Origin: Anseranas semipalmata
Lineage: Eukaryota > Chordata > Aves > Anseriformes > Anseranatidae
NCBI GenBank assembly: GCA_013399115.1
Contig: VXAA01004380.1
Span: 310,001-374,000, forward strand
Direction of reading: 5' to 3'
Length of the DNA: 64,000 nt
Under the pieces are notes generated by a model, which made no database searches, was not told the origin of the DNA, and saw only the letters and a program-made list of their open reading frames with translations. A program made the position numbers and the translations under genes. Positions 1 through 9,694 of this stretch are shown here, piece by piece (positions within the stretch are counted from its first letter, which is position 1; each line of letters begins with the position of its first letter).

Positions 1-660
1 TACTTGTGAGAATACTGGATTCAACTCCAGATGTTTATACACTGACTTTTGTGAAATTACCATATTGTTTGTGTGATGCATGGCTTAAGAGGGCCAAAAT
101 ACTTCTCTCTCCTCCTTTCACTTACCCCGGGGAGTAATAAAGACTTTGTGGAGGTTAACAAGTCATTTCAAGTACCCTCGGAAGCTGGCAGTGTAGCCAC
201 TTAATAACTTTCAGTTACACCTTAAGACAAGCTTTTCAGTGTGTACAGTCTGCACCTTCACATAAAGACTATTTAATTTTAAGGAGAATATGCAAAGAAT
301 TTGAGGTGAGAAGGAGGTATGTGGAAAACAAAGCTTATGACTTGTCCCTTCAGAAAGAAGTTAAAGGCTGTCCAAAAGTTGTGTGAATGCACTGCTAAGT
401 CTCTCATTTTAGAAACATTGTTGGATAACACGAACAGATTCCAGACTAATACAGCTGCACACCCCTCTATCACAGAGCGGCCAATTCCTAGTGAATTCTG
501 CAATATAGTGACAGTAATGGAAAGCAAAATGATCTCTAAATAATGGTTTAAGATGGTTACTTGATAAAGGGCACCGCAATAATTATGATCAATGGAGCAT
601 GGATTCAATATATATTGCCCATTTAGATGCACCAGATTAGTTTAACAGCTTTCTTTAATG
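1..660. other. Unique sequence, no gene recognised
   Basis: Two open frames overlap here on opposite strands (117 codons on minus at 279-632 and 74 codons on plus at 319-543). Neither shows a family motif, signal peptide or convincing splice borders, and opposed overlapping frames of this size are common by chance. I see no repeat. The stretch is best treated as non-coding. Confidence 0.6.
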
Positions 661-673
661 TTCTGAGTATTTC

Positions 674-716
674 GTGTGTGTGTGTCTGGGTGTGCGTGCT
701 TGTGCATGTGTATATG
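674..716. repeat. Imperfect GT-rich microsatellite
   Basis: Alternating GT with interruptions (GTGTGTGTGTGTCTGGGTGT and similar) followed by a TGTATATG stretch. It is a degenerate dinucleotide repeat. Confidence 0.7.
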
Positions 717-844
717 AGAGGGAAAGAACCGCACATTGTGGTATATTCTGCATTACTTAATATTTATCAGTGCAGGTGAGCATCATACTGTATGGGGAAA
801 GTGAAATGTAAAAGATTAGCAGTTGCAAAGACAAAGCTTAAAGC

Positions 845-846
845 AA

Positions 847-877
<31 letters not shown>

Positions 878-880
878 TTT
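845..880. repeat. (TA)n followed by T-run
   Basis: About twelve uninterrupted TA units run directly into a run of about twelve T. It is a simple repeat likely to vary in length between individuals. Confidence 0.9.
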
Positions 881-1384
881 CTGGATATAACAGTTTTATA
901 TTTAGTGCCAATGACTGCAGGAAGTCTTTATATCTTTAAAAAATAACTCACACACAGAAGCAGTTAGAAAACCAGCCAGTTGGACTGAATGCTTCTTGGT
1001 TTCTCCAGTCCAAATTCCAAATTTAGCCTGAGAAATGGAGGCATACTTGGCATGAAATTTTTTCCAGAGACTCCGAGGCACTGGTTGAGCTGGGAACAGA
1101 TGGCTGAGTTCCCACTCTCAGTCGCATGCCTAACCACTGGTGTATGCTACCTCTTATTATGCAATGAAATAACTAGCAGTTGAGGTTTTGCTTCAGACTG
1201 AGAGCAGACATAATTTTTGTGTTATAGCTTTGACAAATTTAGGACTATATTTTGACAGGACACAGAAGGGCAATTGCAATTTTCATAGGTAGGATTTGTC
1301 CTTAGCAACTAGAGAAGCAAGGATATTTTTAAATTGCTGAGTGAATGTAAAATCTCAATAGAAAGGTTCCTAAATGTATATAAA

Positions 1385-1411
1385 ATAAATAATAATAATA
1401 ATAATAAATAA
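1385..1411. repeat. (AAT)n microsatellite
   Basis: Short trinucleotide repeat of AAT units, about eight copies with edge imperfections, lying just upstream of the CTTTT tract. Confidence 0.85.
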
Positions 1412-1446
1412 GATTTTGGAGGGTGTTTTTGTTCTCTCTGTGCAGT

Positions 1447-1662
1447 TTTCTTTTCTTTTCTTTTTCTTTTTCTTTTNNNNNNNNNNNNNNNNNNNNNNNN
1501 NNNNNNNNNNNNNNNNNNNNNNNNNNNNNNNNNNNNNNNNNNNNNNNNNNNNNNNNNNNNNNNNNNNNNNNNNNNNNNNNNNNNNNNNNNNNNNNNNNNN
1601 NNNNNNNNNNNNNNNNNNNNNNNNNNNNCTTTTTCTTTTCCTTTTCCTTTTCCTTTTTTCTG
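1447..1662. repeat. CTTTT/CCTTTT pentamer-hexamer microsatellite with assembly gap
   Basis: A polypyrimidine tract of CTTTT and CTTTTT units enters a run of N at 1477-1628 and leaves it as CCTTTT units to about 1660. The same motif on both sides shows that the gap is the unresolved core of one long microsatellite. Open frames running across the N run here are artefacts. Confidence 0.9.
1477..1628. other. Assembly gap (152 N)
   Basis: 152 undetermined bases. The size is not a round default, so it may be an estimated length, but true length is unknown. Confidence 0.98.
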
Positions 1663-1799
1663 TTTATGTTATATAAAAAAATGCTGCATCAAACTTTGGT
1701 TCCCTAAGATGTCAAGCTTGGAGAGAATTTCCACAAGGTGTTTTTTTTTTTTCCATATATTGTAATGTATACAATGGGAAGCCTCATGAGCTGTCACTG

Positions 1800-1990
1800 A
1801 GGAAGCGAGGGATGCATTGCAGTGATGTGTGCTGCAGCTGAAATCATCCGCATGATCCACTGCTGACTAGGAAAAGCGATTCTGCAGGGGCGGCAAAACG
1901 CACCGAGTCCTGCCCTGACAGTGACGTCATTCGTCATGCAGATCAGTTCAAGAATCATGACAGAGGACCAACCTAGTGATCTCATTTCAA
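1800..1990. promoter_or_regulatory. CpG-bearing patch with perfect CRE (TGACGTCA)
   Basis: About eight CpG dinucleotides fall within roughly 130 bases here, against a strongly CpG-poor background. A perfect palindromic cAMP-response element, TGACGTCA, is at 1922-1929, followed at once by a TCGTCA half-like site. CREB/ATF dimers bind TGACGTCA in other genes. Whether this one is used is inference. No TATA box, start site or open gene is visible next to it, so it could be an enhancer, a promoter of a non-coding transcript, or a chance retention of CpG. Confidence 0.3.
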
Positions 1991-2030
1991 AGCTACCACA
2001 GGACAGGATTTGTATGAACCCTGCCACTAT

Positions 2031-3092
2031 ATTTGGGGAATGCAGTGAGGCACAAGCCTCTTAAGGCATTCACTCCAAAATAATGGGCAAACTAAAGGAA
2101 TATTAAATGCAGTGCTTAAACTGTAGCACCACACGCTGTCTCTGCTTCATGAAAAATGATGGCGATTTGTGAAATGATAGTAATGTGTGATATACAAATA
2201 TTTTGGGTGAAATATATAATCAGTTAATTGGTTTATTAAATTATAAAACCTTTGTTTGCTGGAAAGAGCAATAAAACTAACTGACAAAATGAATATTCGC
2301 CCCTTTGAAGACTTCTTACATTAATTATGTTTATGCATCACTTGCAGCAGTAATGTTAGACAAAGGAAGCTTTATCTTTATATGCCATAGCTACATTGTA
2401 TTGTGGTACAAATGATGGCACCGACTTTGTGTCTACATAATTACTGAAATCTTATCCCTTTTGTGTTTGCACATCATTTTCAGTTTTTTGGAATAGTTAA
2501 ACTCCATTTTACTTTTTAATAACATTTTAGAAATCATTCTGATTCAGGTAAACAGAATTTGATTGCTTTGATGGATTGAAAATGGTTAGCTCAGCCAGAG
2601 CTTATTTGATTTGTTTCTTCAGGGATTACAAAGAATAGGATTTTATCTATGAACTGACAAAAGAGGCAATCTCTGCATTTTTGCCTATGAAATAGCAGAT
2701 CCACTAAGCCATTGCTCCTTCACATAGTGAATGTATTAGTCACGGGGTTGCTTTTTATTCATTTTCAACGTTTTTATTCCACACTGTATGGGGTGTCAAG
2801 CGCCTTTGTTCTTAAAAAAATTAATCTGAAAAAATAATACTGTCAAATGGAGTTTGGGGAGATTCAGTAGCCCATTAGATTTGAAGCAGATTTTAAAAAC
2901 AAACAAACTCTTTCTCACCAGTAATGGACATCTTAGACAAATGTTCTTCAGCTAATGCAAAGGATTTAAAAGCCCAAAGTACCTAAATGCTAATTCGCTG
3001 CCAGAGTTCAGGCTGAGACTTCTCCTGTGGGTTTCCTGGGTCAGTGTCTGACCCAGACAGATTACATGGTTTTCCTGGTACCACTCTTCATT
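2031..3092. other. AT-rich unique sequence, possible conserved non-coding block
   Basis: No gene or repeat recognised. The part from about 2225 to 2475 is dense in homeobox-type ATTA/TTAAT cores and has a TTTGTTTGC forkhead-like site. That resembles vertebrate developmental non-coding elements in texture only. Conservation cannot be judged from one sequence. Confidence 0.3.
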
Positions 3093-3203
3093 TCATCCTG
3101 TTTGACATGACATTTGTGGAGCAGACAGAGTCAAGAAAATGTCAATATACAGTACAGAGTTGATACAAGACACCCCAAATAATGTGTTTGCAATTGTTCT
3201 TAC

Positions 3204-3371
3204 ACTGGCCAGCACAGTTGCTGAGTCCTCTACAGAGATGCTGCTGGGCCGTTTGGTCCCACTGGCTTTGTTTTGTGGGTGAATAGACTGTAGCACAATA
3301 TTCAGAAAAGCAGTGAATAATTTTTCAGTAAATTTGTAATTTACAAGCTCAGTGTTTGTCTCACACTGTCT
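3204..3371 (-). other. Candidate unassigned exon (168 bp)
   Basis: On the minus strand a run of 15 T and CCAG (plus coordinates 3372-3390) forms a strong splice-acceptor shape. It is followed by an open frame beginning RQCETNTELVNYKF and including KASGTKRPSSISVED. A GTAAGA donor-like site lies at 3198-3203. These borders would give a 168-base, phase 0 to phase 0 exon of 56 codons. The frame itself is open from 3464 down to 3093 (123 codons). I do not recognise the protein family. The T-run may simply be a simple repeat that mimics a polypyrimidine tract, and no partner exon was found. It is a candidate only. Confidence 0.2.
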
Positions 3372-3480
3372 CTGGAAAAAAAAAAAAAAACAGAAATGAA
3401 AAGTAAACTGGTCCTTACTCACAGAATCTGCAGCTGAGTATTGGACAATATGCATTAAACACATTCCTGTCCAATGAGCT

Positions 3481-3538
3481 TCCTTTCTTTTCTTTTTTCT
3501 TTCTTTCTTGTTCTTGTTCTTTTTTTTTTTTTTTTTTA
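3481..3538. repeat. Polypyrimidine tract (TTTC, TTCTTG, T-run)
   Basis: Low-complexity CT sequence ending in about 19 consecutive T. Simple repeat. Confidence 0.9.
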
Positions 3539-4565
3539 ACTCTCTTATGGTTTGGAGTAGTAAATAGAAAGAAGTTTAGACACAATGTGCAAAATGTTTA
3601 AGTGCACATTCAGTTTTCAGGAACTACGTGCTTGCTTAAAACAAAAGTTTTTGCAGGGTAAGACCTTGTATCCTTACAGTTCCCAGATTTCAACCCCATG
3701 CTCTGGCTATTAGAACACAATGGGATTTCCCGCCTGTGCATTAAAACTCAATTAAATTTGATATCATATACAGTCTACTCTCAAGAAAGTCCTTAGAAGG
3801 AATAACTGGATGTTCTTTCTCACAATTTACGTTTATGGATAGACATGATGGGAAATGTACAGTGGTCTACTTCTGCATCAGCCCCATTGCATATGAGGTT
3901 TTAGATTTGCTCCTTGAAATTTAACAGGCAGCTTTCACCTGCCTCAGATTAGAAGATCAGATGGTGGAAATCAGGGTTGGCCCATTTTCTCCTTTGATTT
4001 GCACCACCTGCAGATCTAGTGCAGTATCACATTTTCTCCCTTCCTTCTAATTCATGGATATAGTAAAAGTTAGGCTCTGGAAGACATCTTTGAGGAAACC
4101 AATTTTCCAGCCATACTGGCACTGGAAATACACGATGGTTGAGGGTTCCAGTTCAAAATCATCAAATGTTAGCACTATCTCCAAAGATTTTCATGCACTC
4201 CCGGTTTGCCATCTCAGCTTAAAAAAAGAAATGACCTGTCTTGTGTATTCGTGTTCTTCACCAACATGGTTTGATAGAGCCAGTGCTATCGAACTAACAT
4301 CCAAGCTTAAGTAATAAGCTTTCCAATTTACAGCATCCTTTCTGTACTAGAATATGCATACAAGCTGCTCTAGGAAAGGTCAACTATACTGAACAAGTGA
4401 GTCAAAGCTCCTACCTTAAAAACCTACTGCATGTAATACAACAAGAGATCACACAGGACAGCGTACAGCCATTCAGAAATGCATGTCACACCAGGGACTC
4501 TCACCCTGCTGCTTCTGTTTTATTTCAGTTAAACGTGAATGCTATCTTTCCAAGGTTAAACATAC
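3539..4565. other. Unique sequence, no gene recognised
   Basis: An 86-codon open frame on plus at 4054-4314 has no family motif and no splice support. No repeat family recognised in this stretch. Confidence 0.5.
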
Positions 4566-4570
4566 ATGAT

Positions 4571-4648
4571 CTCCTCCTCTTCTTCTTCTTCTTCTTCTTC
4601 TTCTTCTTCTTCTTCTTCTTCTTCTTCTTCATCTTTTTTTTTTTTTTA
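4571..4648. repeat. (CTT)n microsatellite plus T-run
   Basis: About twenty CTT units, almost uninterrupted, followed after CATC by a run of about 14 T. The phenylalanine-rich open frame read through it is a repeat artefact. Confidence 0.95.
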
Positions 4649-4649
4649 A

Positions 4650-5450
4650 TAAGAATACTCATTTTCTTGGTTACATAATAAAGAAATGTTTCATACACCT
4701 AATTTCTGCTATTAGGTGTGTTTTTATGCTGTTCTATAACATTAGAGAAAACACTGCCAAAGGTTCACCAGGAAAGAGTTAAACCCACTCGCCTTTCCAA
4801 AAGCAACAGGCTGGATCATGCACTTTATGGTGTTTTACAAGGCCAGGTGAGCTCATTCATGAACATCAGTCAGCTTGTTGCCAGTGCGCTGAACTCCCTC
4901 TGCTTTAACCTGAGATTTGAGCTGCATACTTCTTGGGCTTAATCCTGTATTTAATTAAGTGAAGGTCAGGATGAGGGTCAACTAGACTAGTGAACTTAAT
5001 CCAAGACCCACAGGTTATACAATAGCTGCTTTGGGAAAGTATAGTTGTAGATAGGAATCAACAGAAGAAAAGACAATATAATTGAACACGTTATATGATA
5101 AAGGAGGAGGGAAAGCAGGATATTTTTCAGACTGTATGGCACTGGATGCATTTTACAAGAAGAGCCACTAGATAGCAGAATGGGCATGATGCTCTGACAC
5201 TTTGTTGGGCCAAATGCAAGACAAACAATGTCTCAGCCCTGGCAAACACGGTGTGTGTGGCGGCATTCAGCTGGTGCCACCATTTCACAGCAGAGAGGGA
5301 TTTTTAAGATGCTATTCAATATGTTGCTTCCTGCTGCTTTTATCATAGTTTGAGCTTTTTTTTTTTTTTTTTTCCCAGCATGCTGACAGAGGAACTTATT
5401 TTCTAAACAAGCAAACAACTCTGACTTTTGTTCTGGGGAAACCTTCCTAA
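4650..5450. other. Unique sequence with an 18-T run
   Basis: No gene recognised. A T-run at 5356-5373 is followed by CCCAG, which looks like a plus-strand splice acceptor. The downstream frame does not match anything I know. Confidence 0.4.
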
Positions 5451-5464
5451 TGAGCAAGCTGTTC

Positions 5465-5660
5465 ATAAGCCCGGCTGAGGGGATAACCAGGCCACTGCAG
5501 GCCAGCCCTGCCCGCCCGGTGCCTGAGCAGCATAGCTGGTGCCCTTTACTGGCTACACAGGGGCGATCTGTGCCTGGCAGCGGCTGGCACCAGGACCTTC
5601 CAGCACAGCATCCTGCAGCGTGCTCGGGTGTGCCTCACCAGTACCGACCACTTCATGCCC
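5465..5660. other. GC-rich patch
   Basis: GC content is about 63 percent over 200 bases, well above the surroundings, with eight CpG. By rough count the CpG observed/expected ratio is about 0.4-0.5, below CpG-island level. Overlapping frames are open on both strands, as expected for GC-rich DNA, and none looks like a known protein. Confidence 0.45.
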
Positions 5661-6172
5661 ACACACTGGACTGAGCAGATCTCTGCCGCTGGGCTTGACT
5701 CTGGGTGGCTCCTGAGCAAGCCACTGAGGGTCACAGCTTTCAGGTGACGTTTCTTCAGGGGAAAGGGGGTAATTCACACCATCGTACTTCATGTGGTTCT
5801 TTTATTGCTGGCCCAGAGTGCTGCTGTCATACCAATGCTTCTCTGTGCATCTATCCTGCCCCAGGCAGCCTCCACAACACAAATTACTTGACTGTAACAT
5901 TGAATAATCAAAAACTGACAGTAAAAGCCCTTTACCTGATATTCTAGGGCTATACTCCAGCTTAATTAGATAATGATAATGTTTCTGAAAGGCTAGATTG
6001 ATCAACAATACCTTTTAAACCAAAACTGGAAAAGTAATGGTCTCCTTTATTCCAGCTTAGAGAGAAAGCTTCCTCAAACGTTTGGGTGAGAATTTCAGCT
6101 GGATTCCCACCTAGACGTATCTCTGATGAAGCAATAAAAAGCTGCAGTAGCCCTGTGTGAGTACAGATATCA

Positions 6173-6212
6173 TGATATGAAAGTTTGATATGAAAGTCTT
6201 GATATGAAAGTT
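6173..6212 (+). repeat. Three-copy tandem repeat of TGATATGAAAGT
   Basis: TGATATGAAAGT occurs three times in a row with 1-2 base spacers (T, CT). It is a small local duplication. Confidence 0.9.
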
Positions 6213-6219
6213 TCATTCA

Positions 6220-7115
6220 CGGCCTCATTGAGTTTGAAGTTATGCAGCCATGCATTTGCAAGACCTAAATTACAAAATGTCTCTTTTACAGACCAAAAAA
6301 CATTTTGGAGCATTGATTGATGGACTCATCCAGTCCCCGGGACGAGGCTTTAGATCGTCAGGAGGGGCTGGGGCACTTCTGTAAGTGAGAGTAGAAAAAA
6401 GGCACTCTGGGCATTTACATTGCTCCAGGTTTTCCACCGCACTCTTGCAGCCTCATGTGACCTCTCAAACCCTCCTCTCTAATTCCTGTGCAGTGTGGCC
6501 TGCTTTGGAAAGTCTAGACCTTAATTATTTAAAAACATTGCAAGATACCCATAGTAATTGATCCTCATTACAGATTCAATTTGTCTGCAATTGTTTTAAC
6601 TAAATAACAGAGCTGTATTTCAGTTATAGCAGACAAGGGAAGGGGAGGATGGAGACTTAAACAAGGATACACTTTCTAACTCACAGCCTCAAGGGGAAAA
6701 CAAGATTTTTCCAGAAAAATTAATGTTTTGAAGTCATTAGCTCCTGGACTGAGATATTTTCAGCCTGCTGTGAATTTTTATGACAGTGCTACTGTTAGAC
6801 TGCTGAAAATAAGGTTTCCTAGTGTATCTCACAGAATTTTAACTATGACATGCAAGTAATATTGCAGGATACTAATTATGCATCTGTAGCTATATATACA
6901 CAAGCACATATATATCCCCAGAAATTGCATCCTGTCTCTTGCAAGAAGCGAACCTCTTGTGCTCAGCGAAAGAATGAGCTACATTTCACTACCCAGTTCT
7001 TTACTATTTTATCTGTCTAAAAATGAAAAAGAAAACAATGGTATCCTTATTTCAAGTGTGTTGCTTAGTGAATAAGGAACTTGGTGGATCTCAGAGAACT
7101 ATTTTTCAATGGCAT
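6220..7115. other. Unique AT-rich sequence
   Basis: Nothing supported: no coding frame with motif, no repeat family recognised. Confidence 0.5.
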
Positions 7116-7119
7116 CTCA

Positions 7120-7253
7120 TTGTTTGACTCTGGATGAGGCACATTTCCTCTCTAAACCTTAGCCTCCTGGTTTGCAAATTGGGGATAATGATGCTGAATT
7201 CATTTGCAAAATACTTGAAAATAGAGACGGAATAAGACCCAATGCTCTTATTT
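7120..7253 (+). mobile_element. Ancient MIR-type SINE fragment
   Basis: The order of blocks matches a MIR/CORE-SINE: a GTTTGACTCTGGATGAGGCA stretch (family: GTGTGACCTTGGGCAAGTCA), then CCTCTCTAAACCTTAGCCTCC (family: CCTCTCTGTGCCTCAGTTTC), then GGGGATAATGATGCTGAATT and the 3' part ending near GCTCTTATT, which corresponds to the L2-like tail. It is heavily diverged, as expected for an element inactive since early amniotes. No A-tail or target-site duplication is detectable. Overlapping open frames on both strands are shadows. Confidence 0.75.
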
Positions 7254-7559
7254 GACATGAATCGTGTAATCCTATCTAACAAGAAAATATATTCTGTCGC
7301 GCTGGACTCTTTCAGGCACCCAGTGCACTTGGTACTGAACCGCAGCCATCTTATGGAGAAGTGCCCGTCACCCCAACGTGTCACCCTTCTGCTGTCCTCT
7401 GCCAGAAGCTCACGTGGCCTATACAGAGGTCAGTCACAGCAGAGTCTTCCTCCTAGGAGAACAGCTTTAACACCATCCACGCTCACCAGCTCATGTGCAG
7501 TACAAGCTTGTCAGTGACACCGAGCATCTCCAGCCTAAATGAGAGAAATGTAAGGAGGA

Positions 7560-7740
7560 AATAATACTGTCCTGCCTGTGTAATTAGAGAAGCTGACGCG
7601 TGAATCATTGTTATAACAAGTTTAATTATAAACATGATTAAATAGGCAATTAGTGCATATTCTGCCCCGGATAAACAAAATTAAATTCCTGCAATATTAA
7701 CATCTTCCACAAGGTTTATTATTAGATTACTGTAAGTCAT
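7560..7740. promoter_or_regulatory. Possible conserved non-coding element with SOX-like palindrome
   Basis: An AT-rich block holds several homeobox-type cores (TAATTA at 7581-7586, TTAATTA near 7622) and a perfect 12-base palindrome TTGTTATAACAA at 7608-7619. This is two inverted ACAA/TTGT SOX-type half sites. The texture is that of vertebrate enhancers. Activity and conservation are inference. Confidence 0.3.
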
Positions 7741-7744
7741 GTGG

Positions 7745-9474
7745 TACAGGAACATTTTCATGTCCTACATTTGTTGTGAACAAACACTGTTCTTTATTTC
7801 CGCTTAACCAGATGTAAAGGACAAAATTTGCTGCTCCTCTAAACCTGTGAGACCTCTGGAAAAGCAGCATGCTATGCACTTTAAAAAATATATCTTATAA
7901 GGCAAGCCGCAGACAGTGCAGACCTTCCAAGTTTAGCTAGCGACAGCTCACCCCAGACAGGACTGGCAACGGGCAGAAATACAGGGCTCCAAACTGTGTG
8001 CTCCTGGAGTATCAAAATAAGGTCATGGCAGGGGCAAAGCTCTCGGGAAAAAGTGCTTTGGAGCCAGGGATGGAACAACTCAATTACAAGTAAAATGCAC
8101 AGGATTTTCTATTGAAAAATCAAAAGGCTTTTTAGCACATATGTTTTACCTCCTGGCATTTGTATCTCTAGTGACAGCCTGCAAAGAAAGGCAGTAATAC
8201 CTTCAATATACAGGCTGCCTTTTTTTGCATGGAGCTCCACAAAACTGTATAAATATCAAATAGGTATAAGCAGCCTTTTCAGTTTAGTGACGGGTAATCT
8301 GGATGGTGTCCTGCTTAAAGACACAGAGAAAATACTGAATGTCCATGTCTCTGGAGGTCAGGTCCCTGAGAGAAGCCTCAGGTTAGGAATGCAAAGTCAT
8401 GAACTGGTTTTAGGAAACCCTGTAGCTCTGGTTTTCAGATGAAGAAACTGGTAACGAGAAACTTATTGAAACCGTTTATGAACTCCAAAAGGACATAAGC
8501 TTTTATTTGCATCACAGTCCCTGTCGACACGGGAAAAGTCAAAGTCAAGACTGTGACTTGAGCATATAATTTATGTTTTCACAAGTGTGTAACGAATTTG
8601 AAGATCCACACATTTTCCCTTGCTTCCTAGCCAACTGGGTTGTGATTCTTCACCAGTCACTTATTTAAAGTTCTTCAGTACATGTGTAAGGGAGCTACAC
8701 ATATTCTTTATTTGTCCTCTCCCAGGCCCACACCATCCTTATGTGAGAAGCTTTTGAGGCAATTGATAAAAGAGAGGTAGTTGCTACAGTAGCTTTTTGC
8801 TGTAGTATCACATCCAGTGCCATCACTTTTGTCTGTTGAGATAACCTGGATGCTCTCTTTTAATTCCTTATTATTGGTCTGTGAATCCAGAATGGATCCA
8901 AAATACATCGATATACAAGCCATATGCATAAATCTCTCTCAGTGGAAATTGATTCAGAAAATTTTCTGTAACAGTGAAGTCTACCTCACTGCTGTTATAC
9001 ATTGTTCATTGTATAATGAGCTTTTGGAAAATAAGCAGCATTTATACAAGGCAGACTATGCTGTGCAATTAACATCTTCAGCAGTGATGGAATAAGTAAG
9101 CAGCTGAGTCACAGAGTCCAGGGAAAATCTCAATTTGGATAAAAAATTGCCACAAATAATTTTAGCTCTACACTGCCACAGTCCCTTACCTTTTCACAAA
9201 CTAGGCAATCTTCACCTTTTACAGCATGGCTTTCACATCTTAGAGGATACATAATGATGTTCATGCCATAAAAATTTTTGTGTCTCTCTATCTACAGCTG
9301 TTAGCAATGCTGTAGCATGTAAATTCTCAGGTGGAAGATATAGATGGGTAAACTCCAGCTTTCCCTCACATAAAAGCGTGGTCCAGATGCAACTTTGCTG
9401 ATGAATGGACCAGATCAGTTGCTGGAGAGCAGCAAGCAGGCTTGGGCTGTGACTTGAGTGTCAACACCAGCATG
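7745..9474. other. Unique sequence, no gene recognised
   Basis: Open frames here (for example 8817-9095 on plus and 8708-8929 on minus) are short, unsupported and mutually overlapping. No repeat recognised. Confidence 0.5.
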
Positions 9475-9690
9475 GAGATCCGTGCTAGGCACTTGAGATG
9501 AAGGCACGCTGTATCCCGACCTGTGCCGATCGGTGCAAAGTGCCGGCAGTCAGACAGGAGGGAGATGTCTCCGCTCTAGGCATGGTGTCCGCTAACGTCT
9601 GTGCCGAGCACCAGCACTGGGTGACTCCAGCGCGAGCTGAAGTCCCATGGAGGCATTAGCACGTTATCATGAACTGCTGTGCAGGGACGA
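9475..9690. promoter_or_regulatory. Small CpG-island-like patch
   Basis: I count 12 CpG in 9481-9660, with about 50 C and 59 G in 180 bases. That gives roughly 60 percent GC and a CpG observed/expected ratio near 0.73. Two further CpG follow by 9690. Such a density in a CpG-depleted vertebrate background suggests germline hypomethylation and possibly a promoter. No TATA box or adjacent coding exon is visible. It could be an orphan CpG island, the start of a non-coding RNA, or an old GC-rich insertion. Confidence 0.4.
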
Positions 9691-9694
9691 GGGT

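Noticed and set aside
1416..1707. Open frames spanning the N run
   Set aside because: They consist of unknown residues plus microsatellite translation.
5356..5400. Plus-strand splice acceptor T18-CCCAG
   Set aside because: It is a simple T-run, and the following sequence has no plausible exon frame or donor partner.
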